The notes beneath the pieces were generated by a model that saw only the letters and a list, made by a program, of their open reading frames with translations, was not told the DNA's origin and ran no database searches. A stretch of 64,000 nt of DNA from Triticum aestivum (Eukaryota > Streptophyta > Magnoliopsida > Poales > Poaceae): assembly GCF_018294505.1 (NCBI RefSeq), contig NC_057812.1:55844074-55908073 (forward strand). The letters are read 5' to 3'. Positions 1 through 9,989 of the stretch are shown in pieces. Each line of letters begins with the position of its first letter. The stretch's first letter is position 1. Made by a program: the position numbers and the translations under genes.

Positions 1-91
1 CTTTTTTTTTTTTTGAGGATCCTATGCTTTGCTGTTTTGTGGGGTCGTTCTGGCGGTCTGGTAGGTAGCCCCCCAGGGTTCGGCCTCGAGT

Positions 92-923
92 CAGGGTGGA
101 CACGGTCCGAGCCGGTCCGGTCCCGGTCCGAGCCGGCGTTTGGACCGGCTGTCGGCGGTCCGGTCCGGACCGGACCGAGCAACGTCGCGGTCCTGTTTTC
201 AGGGACCGGACCGGCAATGGCCGAGCTCGGGCCGGACCGAGAGGACCGTGAGGACCGGCCAAGACATGGGCAGGGCGCGCTCTGGAGCTCCGGCGACGGC
301 TCATCGAAAAGATATCTTGCCAGAGGAAGCGCAGCTCATCGAAAAGATGTCTGAGAGCTTGAGAAGAATCAAAGGAAGCTACATGACCAAGACGAACACC
401 AGAGGGAGCTCATCAGCGACAAATCTGACATGACAACCAGTGGACAAAGATGAAAGGAACGATGGCTGATGCGGCTATGTAGGACATCCCTCGTCGATTT
501 CTTTGACGAAGATGATAGATCCCACGACGGAGGAACTCCTAGACATGATGGTTCGTCGCCGGAAGGCTGGTGGCCTTGGTGTTATGCGGTGGTGCTCTGC
601 TTGTGCGTTGGACGGCGGCGGCCGCGGCACAGGTGCGTGGCCCTGTCACGCCTTGCCGCCACGCACTCGCCAAGCCCCCGACATGCCCCCGGCAAGCCCC
701 CAGCCACGCCCCGCCCCGCTCTGGCCATGGCCCTGCCATACCGCCGGCTGCTTTTTCGGTCCGCTTGGTCGGCCCAAGCTTTAACCGGACCGGACCAGGC
801 GATTTTCGGTCTTGTTTTGAGGGACCGGAACGGCCGACTTTTTTGTCGGGCTAGGACCGAGCCAGCCCGGACCGAGCGGGCCATGAGCCGGTTCAAAAGA
901 CCGCTCGTGTCGTCCACCCTGAG
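92..923. mobile_element. hAT-like non-autonomous DNA transposon, GC-rich
   Basis: The element begins CAGGGTGGACACG and ends with the inverse, GTCCACCCTGAG. It is flanked on both sides by the same 8 bases, CCTCGAGT (84-91 and 924-931). An 8-bp target duplication plus a CAGGG terminus is the hAT signature. Both arms inside the termini are rich in GGTCCG/CGGACC motifs that fold back on each other. No transposase reading frame is visible, so the element would depend on a helper. The right inverted repeat has two extra bases (AG) before the target duplication. Bases 1-83 hold a T run and nothing I recognise. Confidence 0.7.
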
Positions 924-1155
924 CCTCGAGTGAGCTTGAGCCAGCTGACCCTGCCTTCTGTCGGTTTGGGTGTTCGTGCGGCTTCGGCGGTGTGGCCTGG
1001 GTGCGGCGGCGGCGCGCCTGCCAAACCGACACGCCAATCCGCACAGCAGCATGCAACCGCCACGTACCAGGCTACCCCAGACACGCGCGCGTGCACAGCC
1101 CGCCCACATTGCCAACAATGCATGCACGCGTACCGCGCACCGCCTCGCAACGAGG

Positions 1156-1163
1156 AATAAAGG
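1156..1163 (+). promoter_or_regulatory. TATA-like box of the 147-aa gene
   Basis: AATAAAGG lies 108 bases upstream of the start codon at 1264. The same octamer lies 119 bases upstream of the start of the paralogous gene at 51741 (51622-51629). The shared motif and spacing support a core promoter; no transcript data are available. Confidence 0.45.
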
Positions 1164-1263
1164 CCTTCGTCGTCACCGCAGGTAGCGCCACCGCCCAGCT
1201 CACACATTCACCACAGTCCACAGGTAGCTCCACCGCCCAGCTCGAGCCAGAAGAAAAGCACAC

Positions 1264-1804
1264 ATGACGACCCAGCAGGAGCGGGACGCGATGACCAGGG
1301 AGCTGCTGCGGCAGCTGGTGGTGCTCAAGAGCACGGCGCGCACGCCGGTGCAGGAGGCGATCTCCAGGGAGCTGCTGCAGCCGCTGCTGGAGTTTCACCC
1401 GCTGCTCGCCAGAACGACGGCGGTGATCGAGAGGGGCGCCGCGGCGGTGGCGCGCGAGCAGGGTAAGCAAGTCCTCCTTCTGAGACTCCTCTGTTTCCCT
1501 CATCGGTTCATTGTTATCTTATTAATCTATGTATTTTGCGTTGTGCGTTGCGAATCCAGAGCTGCTGGCGGAGCTGGGGATGGCGATGCAGCTGCCGGAG
1601 TCGGCGTCGGTGCCAGAGCTCCGCGCTCGCCTGCTCAGGGAGGCCGGGCTCGCCGCCCTGGAGGCCGAGCTCGCCCTCAGGGAGACCAAGCTCGCGCTCA
1701 GGGAGTCGGAGACGCGGCTTGATTTCTTGGAATCTGTCCTTGAGTCCTGGGAAAGAAGGACCGAGCCGGGAAGAAGCGGAGAAAGCACCATTAGCCGGCA
1801 GTAG
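1264..1804 (+). CDS. Small two-exon gene, uncharacterised helical protein (147 aa)
   Basis: Exon 1 is 1264-1462 and exon 2 is 1560-1804, with the TAG stop at 1802-1804. The intron has a GTAAGC donor and an AG acceptor at 1558-1559. It splits a Glu codon after its first base (phase 1), and the reading frame is open on both sides. The product is rich in Leu, Ala, Glu and Arg. Its C-terminal half (about residues 85-130) has a heptad-like pattern (LEAELALRETKLALRE) that predicts a coiled coil. I see no signal peptide, membrane segment or known domain. The gene at 51741 has the same size, intron position, phase and donor, and shares short motifs (ELL-P...PLLA, L-ARETALA-like), so the two are probably paralogues. 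Function is unknown and I assign none. Confidence 0.6.
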
Positions 1805-2351
1805 TTGATAGATTGAGTGGGAGTCTGTATGTACGTAGGACGTAGCAATAGCAGTAGCTAGTGATAGATAGATCCATCTCTTCTTTCTTTTTCTTTTTTT
1901 TGTTGAGATGTGATGGAATGGAAACATCCCTGAATGTCATAATAAGGGAGCACCTAGTGAACAGTTAGCTGAAAAGTAGAACGAGTTCTAGTCGATTTTG
2001 CAGTGGCCTGAGCTGTTGGATGTCAGCAGTGGTCTTCCCCAGCGAGCTCCCCATCACCTTCTCCACCCCTGCTTCTCCCCCTCCGTGGCCGGCCACAGTG
2101 TCCCTGTCTTGAGCTCGGGCTCCGTCTAATCCGTGCCGTATCAAAACAGAGAAGCCTCCAAACCTGAACCCTGCGAAACCCGTTCTTCTCCGTTGGAGAT
2201 GTCAACAGTGAGACGCCTCATCCCCGTCCTCGGCGAGGTTTTGGTGAGCCATCGCTGCAGCCGTTCTCGGACTGAATAACAAATGTGCATACAATTTTTC
2301 TTTAATCCTAGTGAGACCTTTGTATGCTAGTATGCCTCGTCCCGACGATTT
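1805..2351. other. 3' flank of the small gene; partly duplicated segment
   Basis: No gene is seen. About 2255-2345 (ending in the CTAGTATGCCTC motif) resembles 3360-3470, so this is one arm of a local duplication that also involves the fragment downstream of the PPR gene. Confidence 0.4.
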
Positions 2352-2797
2352 AGGCCTCTTTGAATTCACAGGATTCTAAAAACGCGGGAATAGAAAAAAC
2401 ATATTCGCAACATAGTAAAAGAAAAGGAAAAAAATCATATACTCCCTCCGTTTCTAAATATTTGTCTTTTTAGAGATTTCAAATGGATTACCACATACTG
2501 TATATAGACATATCTTAAAGCATAGATTCATAGATTCATTCATTTTGCTCTGTATGTAGTCAATTGTTGAAATCTCTAGAAAGAGTAATATTTAGGTAGA
2601 GCGTAGATTCATAGATTCACTCATTTTGCTTTGTATGTAGTCAATTGTTGAAATCTCTAGAAAGAATAATATTTAGGAACGGAGGGAATATGATTCAATC
2701 CTATAAATCAAACAACCAACATAGAATTTATAGAAAAAAAATCTAAGGATTCTAATCCTCTAGAATTTCTATGAAATCATTTGAATCCAAGGAGCCC
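2352..2797. mobile_element. MITE-like element with GGCCTCTTTGAATTCA terminus, split by a Stowaway
   Basis: The left end GGCCTCTTTGAATTCA and the right end TTGAATCCAAGGAGCC are imperfect inverted repeats. The inner sequence (GGATTCTAAAAACGCGGG on the left, CTAAGGATTCTAATCC on the right) also folds back. The form is that of a Tourist/Harbinger-type MITE, but I cannot read a clean 3-bp target duplication. The Stowaway at 2442-2688 sits inside it. A second partial copy of the right end (TTTGAATCGAAGGAG) follows at about 2823-2838. Confidence 0.5.
2442..2688. mobile_element. Stowaway (Tc1/mariner) MITE with duplicated right end
   Basis: The left terminus CTCCCTCCGTTTCTAAATAT and the right terminus ATATTTAGGAACGGAGGGA are inverted repeats flanked by TA (2440-2441 and 2689-2690). 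The element has no coding capacity. A block of about 80 bases, from the GCATAGATTCATAGATTCA motif to AATATTTAGG, is present twice in tandem. The right arm is therefore duplicated, and only the outer copy carries the GGAGGG end. Confidence 0.85.
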
Positions 2798-2842
2798 TGC
2801 TTCTTCAGGTGTGGTACTGCTCATTTGAATCGAAGGAGACCT

Positions 2843-3345
2843 ATAATCATCGGACGGGCATGCAACACTTCATGGAGAGACCAAGAGAAACCTGGGTTAT
2901 TTCTTTTCTTCAATTACGGGCGCGATATACGCCAAGGCTCGACTTCTATGAGAACCAACTCTTGATTGGACCCAGATTGAGTGACTTTAGCCCTCTATGT
3001 CAGATCAAACGGTCAAAATGAAGCAAAGCCAAAAACACCAGCAGCGACTTGGATGTTGTCAGCGTTCCAGTGACAAAACAAGTAGCGCTGATGCCCTGAA
3101 AACTGTACAAATTGAAGATTTTCACAATGGAAGAAAACTGGAAGTGTTATGGAAGGCAAAGACTGTACTGATTACACAAAGGAAAAACTGAACATCTAAA
3201 ATGTTTGACTGAACTGGTTATACAGAGCAGCCTGCACATTATAACATCCACCTTTCCGAGGTAAAGAGATTTGTCGTATACAAACCTTCTGTTGCATGTG
3301 AACACCAATGTTTAGAAAACTCTGGTATTAAACTTTGCTCTCCTC
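2843..3345 (-). pseudogene. Collapsed duplicate of the PFK gene 3' part
   Basis: About 2850-3220 matches about 7985-8450, the sequence downstream of the PFK stop codon. About 3226-3320 matches 9384-9463, which is PFK intron 11 plus the end of exon 11 (the VHMQQK coding part). Right after that, 3321-3345 matches sequence at the low-coordinate edge of PFK exon 9 (about 9738-9795). Exons 10, 12 and 13 are missing, so the copy cannot encode an enzyme. It lies beyond the 3' end of the PPR gene. Confidence 0.6.
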
Positions 3346-3622
3346 GGTTGCAAACGACTGATACAATTTATATTCTTGGACGACTGAGGAATAGCAAATG
3401 AGCATAAATAAATAAATAATCCTATTGAGATCTTTGCATCCTAGTATGCCTCATCTCCTGAAACTTTGAGAATGACAGGATGCTTCTAGTATTGCGGTAC
3501 TAAAAAGGTTACAGTTCATCCTTAGAAGATGCTCCTATATATAAGCTTGTCTAAAGAAAAGAAAAATGATCCTCGTGAAGATTTATTTTGAGTGAACCAA
3601 GTATGTGAGCACATCTGCAAGA

Positions 3623-6600
3623 TTAAACAAACGAAGAATCTGAGTAGCTCCTTTGCCTCCGCAGATGCCATTTTGACTGGAGGACAGAGTCGGCTAGCTT
3701 GTGCTTGCCCTCCATATTCAGGCCATGAAAAACAGTCCTGAAGTTTACTGCGCTGGGGGTGATGCCACCATCCAGCATGTCATGAATCAGCTGCAACCCA
3801 TCCTCCGATCTACCAGCTTTGCAGAGGTACATTATGAACATCGAGTAGGTCCCAAAGTCTGGCGATGGTCCTTTCAGTTTCATGTGCCGTAAGACATCCC
3901 AGGCTTCTGAAACCATGCCTACTTCCATGTAACCACGTATTAACGCGGAGTATGTGATGACTGAAGGCTCACATCCGTCGTCTACCATCTCCTTGAACAT
4001 ATCCATTGCCTTGACAACGTCTCTTTTCTGAAAAAAGTAGATGATGAACGAGGTATACATATGGGTGCTTGGACGTATGCCTGCATTCTTCAGTTCTTCA
4101 AACTTGGCTACAGCGTCTTCAAAGCGATTCCACCTCAGTAACGCATGAATGAAGCTTCCATACATGTACTCACTTCTGGAGCAGCCATATCTCTCCATAT
4201 CATCAAACAAACTGACAGCTTCCTCCTTTCTATCAGACCTGCATAATGATCTAAGGAGTATGGAGTAGCCAATCTGTTTAGTAAACCCGTGTTCACATAG
4301 TGATACTATCGAGCTTCTTGCATCAACCAACATCCCGCACTCGCATAATGCTGAAAGATACGTGCAAAGCCCATCATTATCAGGCATATAACCTGCATGA
4401 ATCATTTCCTTCAAGATCTTGATTGCGGTGTCTACTTTTCGGCCTTTTCTGCGGCAGAGATACATTATCAGGTGATTGTAAGTACTTCTGGCAGGCTGAA
4501 AGCCTGCTTGCTTCATCTTATAAAATGTCTCCAGGGCCATTTCAGTGAGACCAGCATTACCGTACTGGCAAATCATGACATTCCATGTGTCCACTGTTGG
4601 AGAACATTGTGCCCACGCCATTTCTCTGTAAAGGTGCCTCATGTGCTTAAAATCTTTCGCGGAGCCTGCGAGTTTCATAGCTGTGTTGTACGTTTCTGTT
4701 GTGTGCATGTAGGAGAGTCGTTTCCCTACCCAAGAGAAAAACTTCAAAGCAGCATGGCCATTTCTCTTGCAGCACTTCATGATGGCATTGACAAGGTTTG
4801 GTGTATAATGCAGTGATCTCATCTCAAGTGCCTGCTGCATTGAGCTCCAGTTGTCAGAAGATGACAGAATTTGGCATATCCCTTCAACATCTTCATCGCT
4901 GCAGTCCTTTGTTAGTTCGATGTGATTTTCGTTATCACGAAATGTGCACCTCGATATCTCAGAGTCTTTATCAGATGGAAGAACAACAGGCCCAAATATC
5001 ATTTTCTTCTCCTCCAGTTCACACTCGGATAATTTCTGAAACTCATCAACTGTGTCAGTTTTCTCTAATGATCTGATTTCTGTCTCACCTTTAGGCTTTC
5101 TAATATCAAAAGGTGCCCGCATTCTCTCAACATTAATAGCTTCCTCCAGATAATTATTCTCACGCAAGGAAGAAATAATCCGGCAGAAAGTTTCTTCAGA
5201 AGGCCTGAAGTCAAATTTCAACATTTCCTTCAGAAGTTCCAATGACTCGAGGGGCTTGGAAGCCTTACAGAGCTCATGGATGAACACTGTATAAGCTTTA
5301 ATTGTGGGCTTTTGACCGTTCTCGCTCATTTTTTTTAGAATATCCCATGCTTCAGAAATATGTCCACTGCGAATATGCCCGGCTATCAATGCTGTGATTG
5401 TTACAATATCTGGTTGAACACCAACTTCCTGCATCTCCTCATACAGTTCACAGGCTTCTTTATACTGATCAGATGTGAAGAGGTGCTGCATGAGCTGAGT
5501 GTAAGATGAGGCCAATGGAATACAACCATACTCCCTCATTCCCTGCAGCAACTGAAGTGCCTTTGTACATTCTCCTTTCCTGAGGTAGCCATCGATGAGA
5601 AAACCAAATGCCATGCTGCTAATAGATGATCTGTTCTTCATATGCTCCGTTAGCTGAAGAGCCTCATCCATCCTTCCGCTTTTGCACATTCCCCTCAAGA
5701 GGGTTTCAAAAGCAGATGAGCTATCCATGGACTTGTTCATCATCTGCTGAAAGACTTTCTGAGCTTCTGCTAGTTTTCCTGAGACACAGAAGCTCCGTAG
5801 AACTTCCAAGTAGCAATACTCCTCTGGATACCTCGCGCTTTTAATCATATCATCTCTGATAATGAAGACAGCTTCAGCATTATTTGATCCAGCCAGCAAG
5901 CACAACAGAAGTCGCAGAATGTCAGAACCGACGTCCATGTTGGTGGGCATATCCTTGTAGAACTCAAGAGCAAGCTCATGCCTTGCATTGTTACACAAGG
6001 CACGAAGAATCGTCCTATATACTCTAGTGTCTACTGCCACGGAACGAGATTTCTTCATAGCATGAAATGCAGACAGCATCTTGCCAACCTGCCTTGCCTT
6101 CCCATAACTGGCTATGATAATTGTCCACGTCTTGATGTCCTTGGGGCACATCTCCTTCTCCATCTCGCCCATCAGCTCCTCCATCAACCCAAAACTCCTT
6201 GCTTCGCCTGCAATAAACAGCGTCGTGTTGTACGTCTCTGTAGTGTGGTGGAACCCTGGAAGTTGCTTAACCCAGTAGTGGAACCTGAGCCCCAGGTGCG
6301 TCTTCTTGAAGCACCTCTTGAGCACCATGTTGACAATCCTCGGCGTGTACACGACCCCCAAGCTCCCCAGCTGCTCCTCGAAAGGCAATCCGGGCACCTC
6401 TGACCGTAAAACCTCGGTGATCTTTTGCACTTGGGCACTGTCAATATCAGGATCTTGGGCGAGCGCACCTCCTACCACCTTGTAAGATGATGCTTCCTGG
6501 CTAGGCGCAGAGCCTTTTGCGTTGCCATCCGGGCTGTCAGAAGGGCCATCAGGAACCCCTTGGTCAGGAACTCTGCCGGCGAAAAAGGCAAAAGTCTCTG

Positions 6601-6952
6601 GAGCATTTGGTCGAGCACCTTCCGTGCATTGTGAAGGGGCCCCGTTGCCGCTGCTCCACGACTGTCTATTCACTCGAGATTGAAATGATGGGTCGCTGGC
6701 CGTGCCGGCGGCAGGGGTGATGAGGCCGGAGATTTCTTGGAAGAGGGAGGGGCAGGGCCCGGTGGCTGCAGCTGGATCGCCGGTGGTGTCGGTGCGGGGA
6801 GGTGGAGGAGCGGGCTTGGCGGAGGAGGTCTTGGAGCGGGATGTGGGGACTGGGAGGGCACGGCGGCGGTGGTGGTGGCTGGAATGGAAGGGAGATGGGG
6901 AGTCGGCGAGTAACCTGGCGGCGGCGGCGGCGGCGGCGGCGTTCCTCGCCAT
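3623..6952 (-). CDS. P-class pentatricopeptide repeat protein (1109 aa), organelle RNA-binding
   Basis: One uninterrupted frame, as in most plant PPR genes. Start ATG at 6952, stop TAA at 3623-3625. The N-terminus (MARN, an eight-Ala run, then a Ser/His/Arg-rich stretch) looks like a mitochondrial or plastid targeting peptide. A low-complexity region runs to about residue 200, and 35-residue helical repeats (for example YTALIxGHxxxGxxxEAWDIL-type units) fill the rest. There is no E or DYW domain, so it is P-class and expected to act in transcript stability, splicing or translation rather than editing. The two repeat arrays resemble each other: HTTETYNT occurs at about residues 235 and 747, preceded in both by YTPxxVNxxxK. 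An acidic linker of about 100 residues lies between them. The layout recalls Arabidopsis At5g06400, an assignment from memory. It is divergent in position from, but on the same strand as, the PFK gene. Confidence 0.92.
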   Translation of the reverse strand: MARNAAAAAAAARLLADSPSPFHSSHHHRRRALPVPTSRSKTSSAKPAPPPPRTDTTGDPAAATGPCPSLFQEISGLITPAAGTASDPSFQSRVNRQSWSSGNGAPSQCTEGARPNAPETFAFFAGRVPDQGVPDGPSDSPDGNAKGSAPSQEASSYKVVGGALAQDPDIDSAQVQKITEVLRSEVPGLPFEEQLGSLGVVYTPRIVNMVLKRCFKKTHLGLRFHYWVKQLPGFHHTTETYNTTLFIAGEARSFGLMEELMGEMEKEMCPKDIKTWTIIIASYGKARQVGKMLSAFHAMKKSRSVAVDTRVYRTILRALCNNARHELALEFYKDMPTNMDVGSDILRLLLCLLAGSNNAEAVFIIRDDMIKSARYPEEYCYLEVLRSFCVSGKLAEAQKVFQQMMNKSMDSSSAFETLLRGMCKSGRMDEALQLTEHMKNRSSISSMAFGFLIDGYLRKGECTKALQLLQGMREYGCIPLASSYTQLMQHLFTSDQYKEACELYEEMQEVGVQPDIVTITALIAGHIRSGHISEAWDILKKMSENGQKPTIKAYTVFIHELCKASKPLESLELLKEMLKFDFRPSEETFCRIISSLRENNYLEEAINVERMRAPFDIRKPKGETEIRSLEKTDTVDEFQKLSECELEEKKMIFGPVVLPSDKDSEISRCTFRDNENHIELTKDCSDEDVEGICQILSSSDNWSSMQQALEMRSLHYTPNLVNAIMKCCKRNGHAALKFFSWVGKRLSYMHTTETYNTAMKLAGSAKDFKHMRHLYREMAWAQCSPTVDTWNVMICQYGNAGLTEMALETFYKMKQAGFQPARSTYNHLIMYLCRRKGRKVDTAIKILKEMIHAGYMPDNDGLCTYLSALCECGMLVDARSSIVSLCEHGFTKQIGYSILLRSLCRSDRKEEAVSLFDDMERYGCSRSEYMYGSFIHALLRWNRFEDAVAKFEELKNAGIRPSTHMYTSFIIYFFQKRDVVKAMDMFKEMVDDGCEPSVITYSALIRGYMEVGMVSEAWDVLRHMKLKGPSPDFGTYSMFIMYLCKAGRSEDGLQLIHDMLDGGITPSAVNFRTVFHGLNMEGKHKLADSVLQSKWHLRRQRSYSDSSFV

Positions 6953-7118
6953 ACTATTTTTTAGCAGTTGGCGGCGAACATCAGATACTTCCTCCCCATG
7001 GGGTTTGTCTTGTCGACATCTTCTTCCTCGTGGCAGGGATAGGAGATCTCGACCGCGCCGGGAGGCTTGCCTGCCTCGACAGTGCCGGAGCTGGTGACGA
7101 GGGGAAGGGCCTCACTAT
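6953..7118 (-). promoter_or_regulatory. Presumed 5' UTR and proximal promoter of the PPR gene
   Basis: The sequence upstream of the PPR start is about 165 bases long before a repeat-rich GGCC element begins. No TATA box is obvious. The call rests on position only. Confidence 0.3.
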
Positions 7119-7391
7119 ACCTGGCCATCCGTCAGGCCGGGCCTACCAAAGCCCGAAGAAGAAAACCTAGGCCTGGCTGTTGGGCCTAGAATTCAGGCCC
7201 AAGTCCGACCCAGCTATGAAAAAGCCTGCCAAGCCTTGGGCCGGGTCTCTTCCTTAAATCACAAATATGACAGGCCCAGGCCTGATCTTTAGGCTCAAAA
7301 CCTAGGCCCAGGCCCGGCCCGTGAGCAAGACCGGGCTGAGCCGGGTCGGGCTTTTTTGGGCCAGGTCGGGTCAGGCTGGTTGGCCCAGGTA
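7119..7391. mobile_element. GGCC-rich foldback element, hAT-type MITE candidate
   Basis: The ends ACCTGGCCA (left) and TTGGCCCAGGT (right) are inverted. The body carries many GGCCCAGGCC / CCGGGTCGGGC motifs typical of non-autonomous hAT elements in cereals. I could not find a clear 8-bp target duplication, so the boundaries are approximate. Confidence 0.5.
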
Positions 7392-8721
7392 CCAAAGGCT
7401 AAACATACCGACTACCCGCCAACCACAAACCCAGTACACGATTTGCCATCTTTCAGATGTTGACAGCGCAAACCACAAATCTGCATCTGCTCATGCACTA
7501 TCTCCCAAGCTTCACGTCGGTGTTTGAGCAAACGTAATCGCAATGATGGATCCCGAGAACACAAATCCAACACTAGTTAACCGACTTAAATCATATCCCA
7601 GCTTGCAGATGGGGAAAAAAATAAAGGACGCGAAAGTTTAACAAATATAGATTAAATGCATTTTATCTGTACGAACGAACCATGACATATACAGCGGGTG
7701 AGTTGCATCTACAGGTTATCTGCTGTTGTATATGAAAAAGATCTCCATCCTGAATCATCTGCGTGCTTGTTATTAATGAAAAACAGTTTGTCTAATTCAC
7801 ATCTACTAAATGTTTTCTAAGGATGTCATATCTAAGCTTCCACAAATAACATAGCAAGAAGGAACAAAAAAAAGCTGGAACAAAAAAAATAACCACAAAC
7901 ATAGTAGACATCGGGTTGGATGTGACATAGTTTGTATCCTAGACAGACCCCAAGAGTGTCTGCTATTGTGCAGCGCGATGACATCGGACAGGCGAGAGAC
8001 CAGGAGAAACCTGAGTTATTTTTTCTTCATTTCTCGCACAATTTTTTTTGGGAGAACCAGCTTTTGGGAGATCTCGACTGGACGCAGATTGAGTGACCTT
8101 AGCCCACTAATTCAGGTCAAATGGTCAAAATAAGAGGGGGGAAAAGGCAAAAACACGCAGACTTCCATGTTATCAGCGTTCCAGTGACCAAAACACCAGC
8201 AGTGAACCACTGAAACTATCAAAACTGAAAATTTTCACAATGAAAAATTGTACCGCTGAAACATATTACTCTCTTCATTCCAAAATAAGTGTCGTGGTTT
8301 TAGTTCAATTCAAATTTTGAACTAAAACCACAAAACTTATTTTGGGGCAGGAGGGAGTATAAATGACTGAACGGGTTATAATGCAAAAACTACATTGATT
8401 ACACAAAGGAAATTTTGAACATCTAAATACTGACTGAACTGGTGACACAAAAATCAAAGATGGGCAGGTTAAATGGGAAAAACTGAACTCGCTGAGCAAG
8501 GAAAAAATAAGAAGGGTTACACAAGGCAAAAGTTGAGCTGAACTGATTGCACAAGCAAAAACTGGACTAATTATGTAGCACAGCACTCAGATTCTCTAGT
8601 ACTTAACATTGAAAAACTTCACTGATTACACAAAGAGAAAAACCGAACTGATTGCACAGGGCAAAAACTTAACACCGAAATTCCATAGCACTCATCATTC
8701 AAGTTCTGTAGCAACAGGTGG
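7392..8721. repeat. PFK downstream region, with duplicated segment 7985-8450
   Basis: No gene is seen. About 7985-8450 is the second copy of the sequence at 2850-3220 and contains the Stowaway at 8269-8357, which the other copy lacks. The part nearest 8721 is presumably the PFK 3' UTR. Confidence 0.5.
8269..8357. mobile_element. Short Stowaway MITE (89 bp)
   Basis: CTCTCTTCATTCCAAAATAA at the left and TTATTTTGGGGCAGGAGGGAG at the right are inverted repeats, flanked by TA (8267-8268, 8358-8359). The body is almost a perfect palindrome around CAAATTTTG. It is absent from the paralogous segment near 3.1 kb, so it inserted after that duplication. Confidence 0.85.
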
Positions 8722-9940
8722 TCAGCGGAAGTCCGGCTGGCCTGTGGACGTGAGGCAACGGTGCCACATCCTGCCCTTATGGTTTACACGCTTCGGTGCC
8801 GTGATGACTTGCGTGACCGGAAGGTACACATAGTGAGTGTTGCAGATGCAGGAAGTGATGCCACTGAACCCGGCAAACGCTCCATGGACCTGCACAGGGC
8901 AGCATCATAGAATTCTCACATGAGCAGGCTGTGGATAATAACATGGGTGAACCGTACGTCTACGGTTAGAGAAGATTAATTAAACTGCAAGGGCGTGCAG
9001 GAAACTGATTTAACTTACGGCATTTTGCCCAAGCACGGTGCACAGAATCGCATCGGACGCATTGGCACGACAAGCCCGGACCATGTACGTCGGGTCGATG
9101 TATTTTATATCAGCATGGACACCGATGCCCTTGAAATGCGTCTTGATCTGCAGAGTGTAATCAGTGTCACTAAATAGTAACAGTAATCAGCATCACTAAA
9201 TGCTGTCCATTGACGACTTCCAGAATGGAACAGAGAAACGGGAGGATGGAAGTATGGGGGACACTCAGTTTCAGCAACCTCATATAAGCAGCTAGAAAAG
9301 CTAGTACGGTAAGACGAATAAGGCTAGACCAAGTTCAATGTCACCATAACCATCTAACTTTCTACTGTATCAAAGGACAGCATGTACATTATAAAATCAA
9401 CCTTTCCGAGGTAAAGAGATTTATCATATACAAACCTTTTGTTGCATGTGAACACCAATGTCGCTAAGTATTGTATTTCCTGATGCATCAGTTGCGCCTG
9501 AGTTTTGCAGTAACTCCTGAAAACAGAAGCTAATCAGTGGTATATGGAGCGGAAAAAGCCAAAGGCTAAAGCCACTATGAGCTCACTTACTTGTCCTGCA
9601 GCTTCAGCAACGCAAACCACACAGAATCCCTTGTTCTTTATTAACTGCTCGAGGTGCTGTAAAACACCATATTCTCCATCGAGCGCGAATGAGACCTTTT
9701 CATACAGGTATAAGATTCTATTGGTACATCATCCATGTTTAGAAATAGTACGTTTCAATACAAATAGCGCAGTGTTTACGAACCTCTGGTATTAAGCAGA
9801 CATCAACCTGCCCACTCGAAAGAGAAGCATGCATTGCAATGAAACCACTGCTTCTTCCCATTAATTTGACCAAGCCGATACCATGATACGCACTACGTGC
9901 CTAATGACATGATGTTTTAATAATATCATAGAGTATGGCT

Positions 9941-9989
<49 letters not shown>

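Noticed and set aside
582..1503. Minus-strand frames of 104-181 aa upstream of and across the 147-aa gene
   Set aside because: GC-rich shadow frames inside or next to the hAT-like element and opposite the gene, without domain or splice support.
4397..5844. Plus-strand frames of 72-141 aa opposite the PPR gene
   Set aside because: They are shadows of the long minus-strand PPR frame.
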